Shown here: in pieces, positions 15,239 through 24,642 of the stretch
Layout of the letters: each line of letters opens with the position of its first letter
How positions within the stretch are numbered: position 1 is the stretch's first letter
NCBI GenBank assembly: GCA_964472035.1
Contig: CAYYIT010000029.1
Span: 1-26,817 of the forward strand
Origin: UBA3855 sp964472035
Lineage (GTDB): Bacteria; Bacillota; Clostridia; Oscillospirales; Ruminococcaceae
Direction of reading: 5' to 3'
Length of the DNA: 26,817 nt
Translations under genes and position numbers: made by a program
Notes under the pieces: generated by a model
What the model was told of the DNA's origin: nothing
Database searches by the model: none
The model's input: the letters and a program-made list of their open reading frames with translations, nothing else

Positions 15239-16194
15239 TGGCATTTTTTCTGGGACTGGATACCAGCAATTATACCACCTCAGCCGCACTCTATGACACC
15301 GAAACCGGACAGGTGCTCCAGTCGAAGAAGCTCCTTCCCGTAAAGCCGGGAGAAAAGGGGCTGCGCCAGAGTGACGCGGTGTACCATCATACCGTGCAGC
15401 TGCCCGATGTGCTTGCAGGACTGGATACGTCCGGCAAAGCGATCGCCGGAATCGGCGTGTCCACAAGACCGCGCAGCGCGCAAGGGTCCTACATGCCCTG
15501 CTTTCTCTGCGGAGAAGGTACTGCCCGCATGCTCGGGCAGATGCTTGCCGTCCCCGTGCATAAGACCAGTCACCAGATCGGTCATATCCTCGCTGCACTG
15601 TATTCCGCGAAGGCAATGCATTATCTCAGCGCACCGTTCATTGCCTTCCATGTCAGCGGAGGCACGACGGACTGTGTGCTGTGTGAACCGGATGAGGAGC
15701 TGCTCCTGCGGATCACGCCGCTTGCGTCCAGCCTTGATTTGAAGGCAGGACAGGCAGTGGACAGAGTAGGACTCATGCTGGGACTGCAGTTCCCATGCGG
15801 CGTCCAGCTTGAACAGCTTGCAATGCAGAGCGATAAGGAATTCCGGTATCGTCCCACGCTGAAGGGCGCGGACTGCTGCCTTTCGGGACTGGAAAACCAA
15901 TGCGCTGCCGCACTGAAAAACGGCGAAGCGCCCTGCGATGTTGCAAAGCGCTGTCTTTGTGCCATTTCCGACGTCCTGCTGGAAATGACAAAACGCGTCA
16001 TGGCAGAACATGGCGCACATCCTGTCGTTTATGCAGGCGGCGTCATGTCCGATCTGCTGATCCAGCAGCGGCTGCAGTGCGTGGAGGGTGCGGTGTTTGC
16101 CACGCCCCAGTTCTCCTGCGACAATGCCGCAGGAACCGCAATCTACGCAGCGATCAGCGCTGCACATCCGGAGGAATTGGTATGGCAGTACTGA
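15238..16194 (+). CDS. Divergent TsaD/Kae1-like protein (M22/Gcp family paralogue)
   Basis: A 318-residue ASKHA-fold protein related to TsaD, the threonylcarbamoyl-adenosine tRNA modification enzyme. The metal ligands His112 and His116 (SHQIGH) and the C-terminal Asp in SCDNAAGTAIYA are kept. The usual SGGHTQL box is changed to SGGTTDCVL (140-148), losing a His, and the N-terminal GIETSCDET box is GLDTSNYTT. It is therefore probably not the housekeeping TsaD but a paralogue of unknown role. It overlaps nusB by one base and xseA by 13, occupying the place folD has in Bacillus. Confidence 0.78.
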   Translation: MAFFLGLDTSNYTTSAALYDTETGQVLQSKKLLPVKPGEKGLRQSDAVYHHTVQLPDVLAGLDTSGKAIAGIGVSTRPRSAQGSYMPCFLCGEGTARMLGQMLAVPVHKTSHQIGHILAALYSAKAMHYLSAPFIAFHVSGGTTDCVLCEPDEELLLRITPLASSLDLKAGQAVDRVGLMLGLQFPCGVQLEQLAMQSDKEFRYRPTLKGADCCLSGLENQCAAALKNGEAPCDVAKRCLCAISDVLLEMTKRVMAEHGAHPVVYAGGVMSDLLIQQRLQCVEGAVFATPQFSCDNAAGTAIYAAISAAHPEELVWQY

Positions 16195-17378
16195 CCGTCT
16201 CCCAGATCAACCGCTATATGGCGTCCAAAGTCCGCGAGGACCGGAATCTTCAGCGGTTCATGATCAGGGGCGAGATTTCCAACTTTATTTCCCATCGTTC
16301 CGGTCACTGGTATTTTTCCCTGAAGGACCGGGATTGCGTCATCAAGGCGGTCATGTTCCGCCAGATGGCATCACGACTGAGATTTCTGCCGGAAAACGGC
16401 ATGAACGTCATCGTCAGCGCAGGCCTCACGGTCTATGAACCGAGCGGCGTCTATCAGCTCAATGTTACCGATATGCAGCCCGAGGGCGTCGGTGCGCTCC
16501 AGCTCCAGCTGGAGCAGAGAAAGGCAAAGCTCCGCGAGGAGGGGCTGTTCGATGAAGCAGCGAAGCGTCCGCTTCCCACGATGCCTCACACCATCGGCGT
16601 GATCACATCCGGCACCGGTGCGGCCCTGCAGGATATCCTGCAGATCCTCCGCAGACGATGCCCGATCGTGCAAGTGCTTGTATTTCCCGTGCTTGTGCAG
16701 GGCGAGCAGGCTCCCGCTTCGATCTGCAGAGCGTTCCGCGCTGCCCTGAAGGAGAACTGCGATGTCATCATCCTCGGAAGGGGCGGCGGCTCCTCGGAGG
16801 ATCTGCAGGCATTCAACGAAGAATCCGTAGCCTACGCGATCTATGACAGTACGATCCCCGTTATTTCCGCTGTCGGCCATGAAACGGATATTACCATCGC
16901 AGATGCCGTAGCGGACCGCAGGGCTCCGACGCCGTCGGCAGCAGCAGAACTTGCCGTTCCGGACATTCAGCATCTTGCCGAACACATTTGCATTGCGCAG
17001 CGTCAGCTCAGAAATACCTACAGCGCCCGACTCCAGGGGGAACTGCGCAGGCTCGAACAGCTGACAAACCGTATGCGGCTGCTCTCTCCGGAAGCGCGCA
17101 TCGCCATGCAGGAGCAGAAGCGAGTGCAGCTGACAGAACGCCTCAGACGCAGCATGCAGTATTTTCTGGAACAGCGATGCAGTGCGTTTTCTGCACAGCA
17201 GGAGTTGCTCATGCAGCTCGATCCGCTGAAGGTGCTGCAGCGTGGCTATGCCGCTGTCTATGATGAAAACGGCAGGATCCTGCCAGCCGTCCATGCGCTC
17301 CATACGGAGCAGTCGGTTCAGATCCGGATGCAGGACGGTACATTTACCGCAAAGGTGGAACAGATCAATGAATTATGA
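16182..17378 (+). CDS. xseA: Exodeoxyribonuclease VII large subunit
   Basis: XseA with XseB degrades single-stranded DNA in both directions in repair. The 398-residue protein has an N-terminal OB fold (LTVSQINRYMASKVREDRNLQRFMIRGEISNF, with GHWYFSLKD) and the catalytic domain with RPLPTMPHTIGVITSGTGAALQDI, VIILGRGGGSSEDLQAFN and ISAVGHETDITIADAVADRRAPTPSAAAE. A coiled-coil region of about 100 residues follows for XseB binding. ATG 16182 is chosen because GGAGG stands at 16170-16174; the frame is open further upstream only by chance inside the previous gene. Confidence 0.97.
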   Translation: MAVLTVSQINRYMASKVREDRNLQRFMIRGEISNFISHRSGHWYFSLKDRDCVIKAVMFRQMASRLRFLPENGMNVIVSAGLTVYEPSGVYQLNVTDMQPEGVGALQLQLEQRKAKLREEGLFDEAAKRPLPTMPHTIGVITSGTGAALQDILQILRRRCPIVQVLVFPVLVQGEQAPASICRAFRAALKENCDVIILGRGGGSSEDLQAFNEESVAYAIYDSTIPVISAVGHETDITIADAVADRRAPTPSAAAELAVPDIQHLAEHICIAQRQLRNTYSARLQGELRRLEQLTNRMRLLSPEARIAMQEQKRVQLTERLRRSMQYFLEQRCSAFSAQQELLMQLDPLKVLQRGYAAVYDENGRILPAVHALHTEQSVQIRMQDGTFTAKVEQINEL

Positions 17379-17559
17379 AGATAGCATGAAACGGCTGGCG
17401 GAGATCACCGCAAAGCTTGAGCGCGAACAGCTTTCCCTCGAGGAAGCCGCTGCGCTCTATGCAGAAGGCATGGAGCTCTCCGCGCAGTGCCATAAAATAT
17501 TACAGGATGCGGTGCTTTCCGTAAAGGAGATCCCGGTGCCGCTGGACGAGAAAGAGTGA
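17368..17559 (+). CDS. xseB: Exodeoxyribonuclease VII small subunit
   Basis: The 63-residue protein reads MNYEDSMKRLAEITAKLEREQLSLEEAAALYAEGMELSAQCHKIL, the two-helix coiled hairpin of XseB that winds round the XseA stalk. ATG 17368 overlaps the end of xseA by 11 bp, and AAAGGTGG lies about 9 bp upstream. It lies directly ahead of ispA, as in most Firmicutes. Confidence 0.96.
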   Translation: MNYEDSMKRLAEITAKLEREQLSLEEAAALYAEGMELSAQCHKILQDAVLSVKEIPVPLDEKE

Positions 17560-17561
17560 GT

Positions 17562-18464
17562 ATGATGAGTGAAGTGAAACAGCAATTGCAGGAATACGCA
17601 GAGCGTGTTGAGAAGTACATGCTCTCCAAAGTGGACGGAATGCAGCGCAACAGCGGAGATCTGAACATTTCCGTACTCTATGATGCGATGCGGCATTCCC
17701 TGACAGCAGGCGGCAAGCGGATCCGTCCGGCACTCGTCTATGCCTTCTGTCAGATGTGCGGCGGTTCGGCAGACATGGCGGATGCCGCTGCGTGTGCAAT
17801 GGAAATGACCCATACCTCCTCCCTGATCTTTGACGATCTTCCGGCAATGGACGATGACGACCTGCGCAGGGGCAAGCCCTCCTGCCATAAGGCATACGGT
17901 GAGGCCACCGCGATCCTTGCAGGTGATGCCTTGATCTGTGCACCGTTTGCACTCCTTGCGGAGGATGCGTTCCTGTCCGATGCGCAGAAGGTGCGGATCA
18001 TTGCCGAGCTTGCGACGAAAGAGGGCGTCAACGGCATGGTCGGCGGTCAGATGATGGACATGCAGTTTGAAACGCAGGAAACCGTAACGGCCGCGGAGCT
18101 GGAAACCATGTGCAACGGCAAAACCGGTGCGTTGATGGAAGCTTCCTGCCGGATGGGCTGTATCTGCGGAGGTGGTACGCCCGAGCAGGTGAAGGCAGCC
18201 GGCGAATACGGCAAGGCTGTAGGCCTTGCGTTCCAGATCATCGATGACATTCTGGATGTGACAAGTACCGCTGAAACTCTCGGAAAGCCCGTGGGCAGTG
18301 ACGCCGAAGAAGAAAAGAAGACATTTGTAACGCTGCTTGGAATCGAGGCAGCCAAGGCGCGTGCACAGGCTCTGACAGAGCATGCGCATGCACAGCTTCA
18401 GCATTTTTCTGATGCGGAATTCCTGCATCAGCTGACGGATGCGCTGCTGGTAAGGAATTCTTAA
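17562..18464 (+). CDS. ispA: Polyprenyl (farnesyl/geranyl) diphosphate synthase
   Basis: A 300-residue prenyltransferase that joins IPP to allylic diphosphates to give C10-C15 (possibly C20) chains for undecaprenyl, quinone or other isoprenoid products. The first Asp-rich motif DDLPAMDDDD is at 91-100, the second DDILD at 228-232, with GGKRIRP at 50-56 binding IPP. ATG 17562 lies 3 bp after the xseB stop; GTG 17556 and ATG 17565 are other possible starts. The ribosome-binding site is weak, so translation is probably coupled to xseB. It lies in a run with dxs. Confidence 0.93.
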   Translation: MMSEVKQQLQEYAERVEKYMLSKVDGMQRNSGDLNISVLYDAMRHSLTAGGKRIRPALVYAFCQMCGGSADMADAAACAMEMTHTSSLIFDDLPAMDDDDLRRGKPSCHKAYGEATAILAGDALICAPFALLAEDAFLSDAQKVRIIAELATKEGVNGMVGGQMMDMQFETQETVTAAELETMCNGKTGALMEASCRMGCICGGGTPEQVKAAGEYGKAVGLAFQIIDDILDVTSTAETLGKPVGSDAEEEKKTFVTLLGIEAAKARAQALTEHAHAQLQHFSDAEFLHQLTDALLVRNS

Positions 18465-18482
18465 TACACTGGAGGAACATTC

Positions 18483-18932
18483 ATGGAATCGATCTATAAT
18501 CCCGTCATGCTTGCCGGATTTTTGGGATGGGGCGCAGCGCAGCTGCTGAAATTCATTCTGTTTTTCATACAGAATGATGATATCCGCGTTGAACGGCTGT
18601 TCGGCTCCGGCGGTATGCCGAGTTCCCATTCTTCCCTTGTCTGCGCTGCAACTGCCGCAGTGGGAAGAGTGGACGGCCTTGCTTCCTCAACATTTGCAGT
18701 GATGTGCGTTGTGAGCGTGATCGTGATGTATGATGCGGCCGGTGTAAGAAGAGCCGCAGGTCTGCACGCAAAGGAACTCAACCAGATCCGGCTGCACCTT
18801 TTCCGGGGCAAGAATGAAGAGAAGAGTAATAAAAAGGAGTTGAAGGAATTCTTGGGTCATACGCCGATTCAGGTGTTGGGCGGTGCCTTGCTGGGCATTG
18901 CGCTGGGACTCCTGGTTCCTCTGCATAAGTAA
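18483..18932 (+). CDS. Divergent PAP2 family (DUF212/YuiD-like) membrane protein
   Basis: The 149-residue protein has about four hydrophobic helices, with the PAP2-like motif GSGGMPSSHSS at 41-51, later AAGLHAKELNQ, and GHTPIQVLGGALLGI near the end. Members resemble lipid phosphatases and could act on prenyl diphosphates, which would fit the place between ispA and dxs, but activity is unproven. GGAGGAA precedes ATG 18483. Confidence 0.88.
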   Translation: MESIYNPVMLAGFLGWGAAQLLKFILFFIQNDDIRVERLFGSGGMPSSHSSLVCAATAAVGRVDGLASSTFAVMCVVSVIVMYDAAGVRRAAGLHAKELNQIRLHLFRGKNEEKSNKKELKEFLGHTPIQVLGGALLGIALGLLVPLHK

Positions 18933-18933
18933 T

Positions 18934-20826
18934 ATGGATATGAATACTCATCAGGAAATGCATGAATATCATCTGGATGAAATGCAGCTTCCGGAGGAGC
19001 TGAAAAAACTCAGTTATCCGCAGTGCAGGAAGCTTGCAAAGGAGATCCGTTCGGTTCTGGTCAGAAATATCTCCAGAAACGGCGGTCACCTTGCATCCAA
19101 TCTTGGTGCGGTCGAACTGACAATGGCACTGCATCGTGTATTCGACTCGCCCAAGGACAAGTTCGTCTGGGACGTCGGACACCAGTGCTATACGCATAAG
19201 ATCCTGACCGGCCGTCTCAAGCAATTCGGAACGATCCGCCGTGAGGACGGTATTTCCGGTTTCCCGAAGCCGGAAGAATCCCCGCATGATGTGTTTATCA
19301 GCGGTCACAGCAGTACCTCCATCTCCGTTGCCTGCGGCATCGCTGAAGCAATGCAGCTGGAAGGCGATCCGCACCATGTTGTCGCGATCATCGGCGACGG
19401 CGCGCTGACCGGCGGCATGGCTTACGAGGGCCTGAATAACGCAGGCAAGGCACGTCAGAATCTGATCGTGATCCTCAATGACAATAATATGTCCATCTCC
19501 AGCAATGTCGGTGCATTGTCGGGCTACCTGCGTTCCATTCGTGAGAAGGAGCGCTACGTCCGTACCAAGCAGGCAGTGGAGAAGGTGCTTGTCAATACCC
19601 CCGGTGTCGGTATGCCCGTCGCCAAGGTGCTGAAGAATTCCAAGGACGGCGTCAAAAGCATGATCTTCCGCCAGTCCACGTTCTTTGAGCAGATGGGCTT
19701 TGTCTATCTCGGACCCGTGGACGGACACAACCAGCAGGAGCTGGAAGAGGTCATGCGCACTGCCAAATACTACGATGTTCCCGTGTTCATTCATGTGAGA
19801 ACCATCAAGGGAAAGGGCTATCTTCCTGCGGAAATGAATCCGAGCCAGTTCCATGGCGTTTCCAAGTTCGATGTCATCACCGGTAATCCTGAGGTCTCCG
19901 GTGCCGACTGCTATTCCACCGTTTTCGGAAAGGAACTGTCACGTCTTGCAAACGAAAACGACAAAATCTGTGCCATCACCGCCGCCATGAAGTACGGTAC
20001 CGGTCTGCAGTATTTTGAAGCCGAGCATCCCGAACGCTTCTATGATGTCGGCATCGCGGAGCAGCATGCTGTGACATTCGCTGCAGGCCTTGCCTCCATG
20101 GGCAAGATCCCCGTGTTTGCGGTCTATTCCACGTTCCTGCAGCGTTCCTATGATCAGCTGGTACACGACGTTGCGATCGGCGGACTGCATGTCGTACTGG
20201 GAATTGACCGTGCCGGCATCGTCGGAGAGGACGGCGAGACCCATCAGGGAATGTTCGATGTCCCGATGCTCGCCTCCATTCCTGGCGCTGTGATCTATGC
20301 ACCTGCTTGCTATCAGGAGCTCCGTCTCTGTATGCGTCAGGCCATTGACAACGACAGCGGCCTTGTTGCGGTTCGATATCCGCGCGGTGACGAAAAGGCC
20401 ATGGTGTTCCCGAAGGAGAAGCTGAATACGGAGTACACCTATACGCCCTCCGGGCAGAAGGACCTGCTGCTGATCTCCTATGGACGTGTCTATGATGCGG
20501 TCTACCGTGCCCACTGTACCTGTGAGGAACGGCAGTACCATACAAGCCTTCTGAAGCTTACCAGAATTTTTCCTGTTGCACAGGAAATTGTTGAAATCGC
20601 AAAGGAACACAAAACCGTGGTTTTCTTTGAGGAAGGAATCGGTAACGGTGGAATTGCAATGCTCCTCGGTTCGATGCTTGCGGAACAGGGCTTTACCGGA
20701 AAATACATCCGCGTCGCAGCGGAGGGCTTCCAGAAGCATGCCTCCATTCCCTCCATTATGGAGAAGCTCGAACTGTCCGAACAGGCAGTCTGTCGTTACA
20801 TTTACGAATATGGCAGTCAGAATTGA
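18934..20826 (+). CDS. dxs: 1-deoxy-D-xylulose-5-phosphate synthase
   Basis: Dxs condenses pyruvate and glyceraldehyde 3-phosphate with thiamine diphosphate, the first step of the MEP isoprenoid pathway. The protein of about 630 residues shows GGHLASNLG (50-58), WDVGHQ (79-84), the cofactor motif GDGALTGGMAYEGLNNAG from 154 with LNDNNMS at 181-187, and the transketolase pyrimidine domain with YDVGIAEQHAVTFAAGLA. The start is uncertain: ATG 18934 lies one base after the previous stop and no clear ribosome-binding site is seen, so coupling is likely; ATG 18940 or 18958 are possible. Confidence 0.95.
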   Translation: MDMNTHQEMHEYHLDEMQLPEELKKLSYPQCRKLAKEIRSVLVRNISRNGGHLASNLGAVELTMALHRVFDSPKDKFVWDVGHQCYTHKILTGRLKQFGTIRREDGISGFPKPEESPHDVFISGHSSTSISVACGIAEAMQLEGDPHHVVAIIGDGALTGGMAYEGLNNAGKARQNLIVILNDNNMSISSNVGALSGYLRSIREKERYVRTKQAVEKVLVNTPGVGMPVAKVLKNSKDGVKSMIFRQSTFFEQMGFVYLGPVDGHNQQELEEVMRTAKYYDVPVFIHVRTIKGKGYLPAEMNPSQFHGVSKFDVITGNPEVSGADCYSTVFGKELSRLANENDKICAITAAMKYGTGLQYFEAEHPERFYDVGIAEQHAVTFAAGLASMGKIPVFAVYSTFLQRSYDQLVHDVAIGGLHVVLGIDRAGIVGEDGETHQGMFDVPMLASIPGAVIYAPACYQELRLCMRQAIDNDSGLVAVRYPRGDEKAMVFPKEKLNTEYTYTPSGQKDLLLISYGRVYDAVYRAHCTCEERQYHTSLLKLTRIFPVAQEIVEIAKEHKTVVFFEEGIGNGGIAMLLGSMLAEQGFTGKYIRVAAEGFQKHASIPSIMEKLELSEQAVCRYIYEYGSQN

Positions 20827-21604
20827 TGTGGCAATGACCCAGCGCGGTCTGTGCAAAAGCCGTTCCAGAGCGAAAGTCCTCTTACAGGAGGGGAAAGTCC
20901 TCCTGAACGGCACGTCCTGCACAAAGCCATCGGCGATGGTGGAGGACAGCGATGAACTGACGCTGTGCGGCGAGGATCTTGCCTATGTCGGAAGGGGCGG
21001 CCTGAAGCTCGAGAAGGCGCTCGATGAATTCCGGATCGTGCCGGAAGGCCGCATCTGTATGGACGTTGGCGCATCCACCGGCGGTTTTACCGACTGTATG
21101 CTGCAGCGCGGCGCTGCGCTCGTGTATGCGATCGATGTCGGACATGACCAGCTGGATCCGGCACTCTGTGTCCATCCGAAGGTCATCAATATGGAGGGGA
21201 CGGATATCCGCTCGCTCCGGGTGCAGGATCTGACGCAGCGTCCGGATTTCTGCTCCATCGATGTTTCGTTTATCTCCCTGACGCTCGTGCTGCCCTCCGT
21301 GTATGCGCTGCTCTGCGATCATGCGGAATGCATCGCGCTGATCAAGCCGCAGTTTGAGGCAGGAAAGTCGAATCTTGGCAAGCATGGCGTCGTCAGATCC
21401 GCCAAGGTCCACCAGCAGGTTCTGGAACAGATCCTGCTGTTTGCACAGAATACCGGATTCACCGTCTGCGGTCTGTGTCCGTCTCCGATCCGCGGCGGCA
21501 GCGGCAATGCGGAATATCTGATGCATCTGAAGAAGGGCAGTGCTGCTCCGGCAGCTGCGCCGGATATCCTGCAGGCAGTACGCCTTGCACAAGTGAATGG
21601 GTGA
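20810..21604 (+). CDS. tlyA: TlyA family rRNA (cytidine-2'-O)-methyltransferase
   Basis: The 264-residue protein has an S4 RNA-binding domain at the N-terminus (RIDVAMTQRGLCKSRSRAKVLLQEGKVLLNG) and an FtsJ-like methyltransferase domain with DVGASTGGFTDCML (85-98) binding S-adenosylmethionine. TlyA proteins methylate 16S and, in some species, 23S rRNA. ATG 20810 overlaps dxs by 17 bp and has no clear ribosome-binding site, but the N-terminus fits the family well. It is followed directly by nadK. Confidence 0.93.
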   Translation: MAVRIDVAMTQRGLCKSRSRAKVLLQEGKVLLNGTSCTKPSAMVEDSDELTLCGEDLAYVGRGGLKLEKALDEFRIVPEGRICMDVGASTGGFTDCMLQRGAALVYAIDVGHDQLDPALCVHPKVINMEGTDIRSLRVQDLTQRPDFCSIDVSFISLTLVLPSVYALLCDHAECIALIKPQFEAGKSNLGKHGVVRSAKVHQQVLEQILLFAQNTGFTVCGLCPSPIRGGSGNAEYLMHLKKGSAAPAAAPDILQAVRLAQVNG

Positions 21605-21609
21605 AAATT

Positions 21610-22488
21610 ATGCTGAATGTTGCGATCTTCCCGAATTTCCAGAAGAAAAACGCATTGCCCTGTGCAAAGCAGGTCTGTGACAGACTGCACACGCTGGGCG
21701 CGAATATTTATATTGACGAGGCCTACGCGCAGGAGTTTTCCGGCAGGGATGATATCAGCTTCGGGCTGTTCTCCAGCTTTGTCAATGAGGTGGATGTTGT
21801 GATCGCCATCGGCGGTGACGGAACCATTCTCCGCTGTGCAAAGCAGATGATCGGCTCCAAAGCGCTCTTGCTCGGCATCAATACCGGTCATCTTGGCTTC
21901 ATGGCGACACTTGAGTCCGACCAGCTGGATGAGCTGGAACGCCTGTTTACCGGCGATTATCACATTTCCCGTCGCATGCTCCTCCATGGTGAGCTGCATG
22001 GCAACGGCACCAAATGCTGCTTCACGGCTCTCAATGATATTGCGGTGTCCGGACTTTATGGAAAAGTCTTTGCGTTTTCTGTGTATTCGGACGGTGCCCT
22101 GATCGGACGCTACCGCGCCGACGGCATGGTATGCAGTACGCCGACCGGATCGACCGCGTACGCCCTTTCCGCAGGCGGTCCCATCATGGAACCGGAACTG
22201 TCCTGTATCGAAGTCGCCCTGATCTGTCCGCACTCCCTGTTCAACCGGCCGCTGCTGCTTTCTTCGGAGAGAAGGCTGACGATCCGGCACAACGCCGACA
22301 GTGCGCGCACGATCTATCTCAGTGCCGACGGCGAACCGCCGATCGCTTTTCCGCCGTCCCACCATCTTGAAATCAGAAAATCCAAGCATGAGATCGCTCT
22401 GATCAGCTTCCGCAGCGACAGCTTCTATGATTCCGTCAACCGCAAGCTGATGCAGTCCATCAAGGGCTTTTCCGATTTTGAAGCGTAG
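21610..22488 (+). CDS. nadK: NAD(+) kinase
   Basis: NAD kinase makes NADP from NAD with ATP or polyphosphate. The 292-residue protein has the GGDGT motif at 68-72 (VVIAIGGDGTILR), LGINTGHLGF at 88-97, and STPTGSTAYALSAGGPI with the NAD-binding loop. ATG 21610 is preferred, with GGGTGA from 21599; GTG 21601 in the same frame is less likely since it lies inside that site. It starts 5 bp after the tlyA stop. nadK between tlyA and argR is a common clostridial order. Confidence 0.96.
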   Translation: MLNVAIFPNFQKKNALPCAKQVCDRLHTLGANIYIDEAYAQEFSGRDDISFGLFSSFVNEVDVVIAIGGDGTILRCAKQMIGSKALLLGINTGHLGFMATLESDQLDELERLFTGDYHISRRMLLHGELHGNGTKCCFTALNDIAVSGLYGKVFAFSVYSDGALIGRYRADGMVCSTPTGSTAYALSAGGPIMEPELSCIEVALICPHSLFNRPLLLSSERRLTIRHNADSARTIYLSADGEPPIAFPPSHHLEIRKSKHEIALISFRSDSFYDSVNRKLMQSIKGFSDFEA

Positions 22489-22517
22489 TCCCTATCAGAT
22501 CCTCGGAGGACACAGAT

Positions 22518-22958
22518 ATGAAATATGCACGTCAGAAAGAAATATTAGAACTGATCCGCGAACACGCTGTCAATAATCAGGACATGCTGCAGGCACTGCT
22601 GAAAGAAAAGGGCTTTCCGGTAACGCAGGCAACGATCTCGCGAGATATCCGTGAATTGAATCTTGTGAAAAAAGCAGACAACGACGGCGTGTACCGTTAC
22701 ATTGTCCCCGATGCGCCGTTGCCGCAGTCCGATCTGCTGACGGGCAATATCCTGAAGGTGGACTATGCCTCGAATACCGTTGTCATCAAGTGCCGCAGCG
22801 GCACCGCCCAGGCAGTCTGCACGGTTCTGGATGATATGGTGCGTCCGGAAGTGGTGGGGACGCTTGCAGGTGATGATACGATTTTTGTACTGATCCGCAC
22901 CGTGGATCAGGCAAAGCATTTTGTTGCGGATCTACTCCATAAAATTTACGGCAGGTGA
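22518..22958 (+). CDS. argR: Arginine repressor ArgR
   Basis: This 146-residue transcription factor has an N-terminal winged-helix domain (RQKEILELIREHAVNNQDMLQALLKEKGFPVTQATISRDIRELNLVK) and a C-terminal hexamerising arginine-binding domain including GTLAGDDTIFVLIRTVDQA. With arginine bound it represses arginine synthesis and activates breakdown. TCGGAGGA precedes ATG 22518. No arginine gene lies in this window, so it acts in trans. It sits next to recN, as in Bacillus. Confidence 0.97.
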   Translation: MKYARQKEILELIREHAVNNQDMLQALLKEKGFPVTQATISRDIRELNLVKKADNDGVYRYIVPDAPLPQSDLLTGNILKVDYASNTVVIKCRSGTAQAVCTVLDDMVRPEVVGTLAGDDTIFVLIRTVDQAKHFVADLLHKIYGR

Positions 22959-22962
22959 GATA

Positions 22963-24630
22963 ATGTTAGAAGAGCTGTACATAGAAAATCTTGCAGTCAT
23001 CGAGAAGGCATGTATCAGTTTTCGCAATCAGTTCCATGTATTTACCGGTGAGACCGGTGCAGGCAAGTCCATCCTGATCCATGGTATCCAGGCGGTACTC
23101 GGCCAGCGCGTCTCCAAGGACTGGGTGCGCGGCGGCTGCGACAGGGCATCCGTGACAGCATTGTTCACCAATCTTTCGGATGATGTGATGGAGCTGCTTG
23201 CAGAGATGGCCGTCTCCTGCGATGAACGGCAGGTCACGCTGACACGAGAGATCCGTGCGGACGGCGGAAGTGTCGGACGCATCAACGGCAAAACCGCCTC
23301 GGTATCGGCACTGCGAGAGATCGGCACATTGCTGATCTCCATTCATGGCCAGCACGATAATCAGATCCTTCTGGCACCCGAGCATCATATCCAGGTGCTG
23401 GACGAATTCGGCGGCAATCCGACATTCCTTGCTGCCTATCAGAAATCCTTCCGCCAGCTGCAGACCATTGCCCGCGAGCTTGGAAAACTGAAACGTGAGG
23501 AGCAGTACCGCAGACAGCGCATCTCCATTCTGGAACGACAGATACAGGAGATCGGTGCGCTCGCTCCCAAGCCCGGTGAAGAGGATGCACTGGAAAATGC
23601 GCTGATCCAGGCGGAAAACGCCGAGCGGATCCTTTCCGGCCTGACGACCGGTGCCGGTATTCTCTACGGCGAGAGTGAGGACTGCGTTACCGAGCAGCTG
23701 CATGCGGTGCTGCAGCAGCTTCGTGAGATCGAGGATGTCTTCCCCGGAACCGAAGAGCTGACCGAGCGCCTCAAGGCTGCGGTGATCGAAATCAAGGACA
23801 TTTCCGAAGACCTGACCCGCATGGCAGAGAGCGTGACCCTCGATGAAGCCCATGCACAGAAGCTCCGTCAGCGCTATCAGGCGATTTCCAAGGTGAAAAA
23901 GCAGTTCTACTGCGATTTTGATGAGCTTCTGACACTGTACGAAAGCGCCAAGGAGGAAATGGCCTCCATGCAGCAGGACGATGACCGTATTGCCCAGATG
24001 GAAGCCGAAAAACAGGTGCTTCTTGCAGATGTGACGGAAAAGGCGAGAGCGCTTTCGGCATATCGTGAGGAGACCGGCGCGCGCTTTGTCGAGCGTGTAA
24101 GTGAGGAGCTGCGGTTCCTCGATATGCCGAATGTCGTGCTTACCGTCCAGCAGGAAAAGGGTAAGCTTACGATTCAGGGACGGGATACCATCAGCTTCTG
24201 GATCTCCGCGAATAAGGGTGAGCTGCCCAAGCCCATTGCAAAGATCGCATCCGGCGGTGAGCTGTCCAGAATCATGCTGGCACTCAAGTCCGTCATTGCC
24301 GATCGGGACAGCATCCCCACTCTCATTTTCGATGAGATCGATACCGGCGTCAGCGGCAAGGCGGCGCAGAAGATCGGCATCAAGCTGCGCGAGATCAGCC
24401 GCAGCCGTCAGGTGCTCTGCGTGACGCATCTTTCCCAGATCGCCGTCATGGCGGATACGCATTATATGATCGAAAAGCATACCGAAAACGACCGCACGGT
24501 GACACAGGTGCATCTGCTGGATTTTGACGGCAGAACGGAGGAGATCGCCCGCATCATGGGCGGCGAGAATCCGAGTGCGCTGATGCTCGAAAATGCAAGG
24601 GAAGAACTCCGGAGAGTTCAGCAGCAGTAA
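22963..24630 (+). CDS. recN: DNA repair protein RecN
   Basis: An SMC-like ATPase of 555 residues that acts early in double-strand break repair. The Walker A motif GETGAGKS is at 29-36, a central coiled-coil region runs about 150-370, and the C-terminal ATPase half carries the signature ASGGELSRIMLALKSV, Walker B TLIFDEIDTGVSG, and VTHLSQIAVMAD. ATG 22963 has AGGTGA 5 bp upstream and lies 4 bp after the argR stop. Length is normal. Confidence 0.97.
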   Translation: MLEELYIENLAVIEKACISFRNQFHVFTGETGAGKSILIHGIQAVLGQRVSKDWVRGGCDRASVTALFTNLSDDVMELLAEMAVSCDERQVTLTREIRADGGSVGRINGKTASVSALREIGTLLISIHGQHDNQILLAPEHHIQVLDEFGGNPTFLAAYQKSFRQLQTIARELGKLKREEQYRRQRISILERQIQEIGALAPKPGEEDALENALIQAENAERILSGLTTGAGILYGESEDCVTEQLHAVLQQLREIEDVFPGTEELTERLKAAVIEIKDISEDLTRMAESVTLDEAHAQKLRQRYQAISKVKKQFYCDFDELLTLYESAKEEMASMQQDDDRIAQMEAEKQVLLADVTEKARALSAYREETGARFVERVSEELRFLDMPNVVLTVQQEKGKLTIQGRDTISFWISANKGELPKPIAKIASGGELSRIMLALKSVIADRDSIPTLIFDEIDTGVSGKAAQKIGIKLREISRSRQVLCVTHLSQIAVMADTHYMIEKHTENDRTVTQVHLLDFDGRTEEIARIMGGENPSALMLENAREELRRVQQQ

Positions 24631-24642
24631 GGAGGTTAGTCC

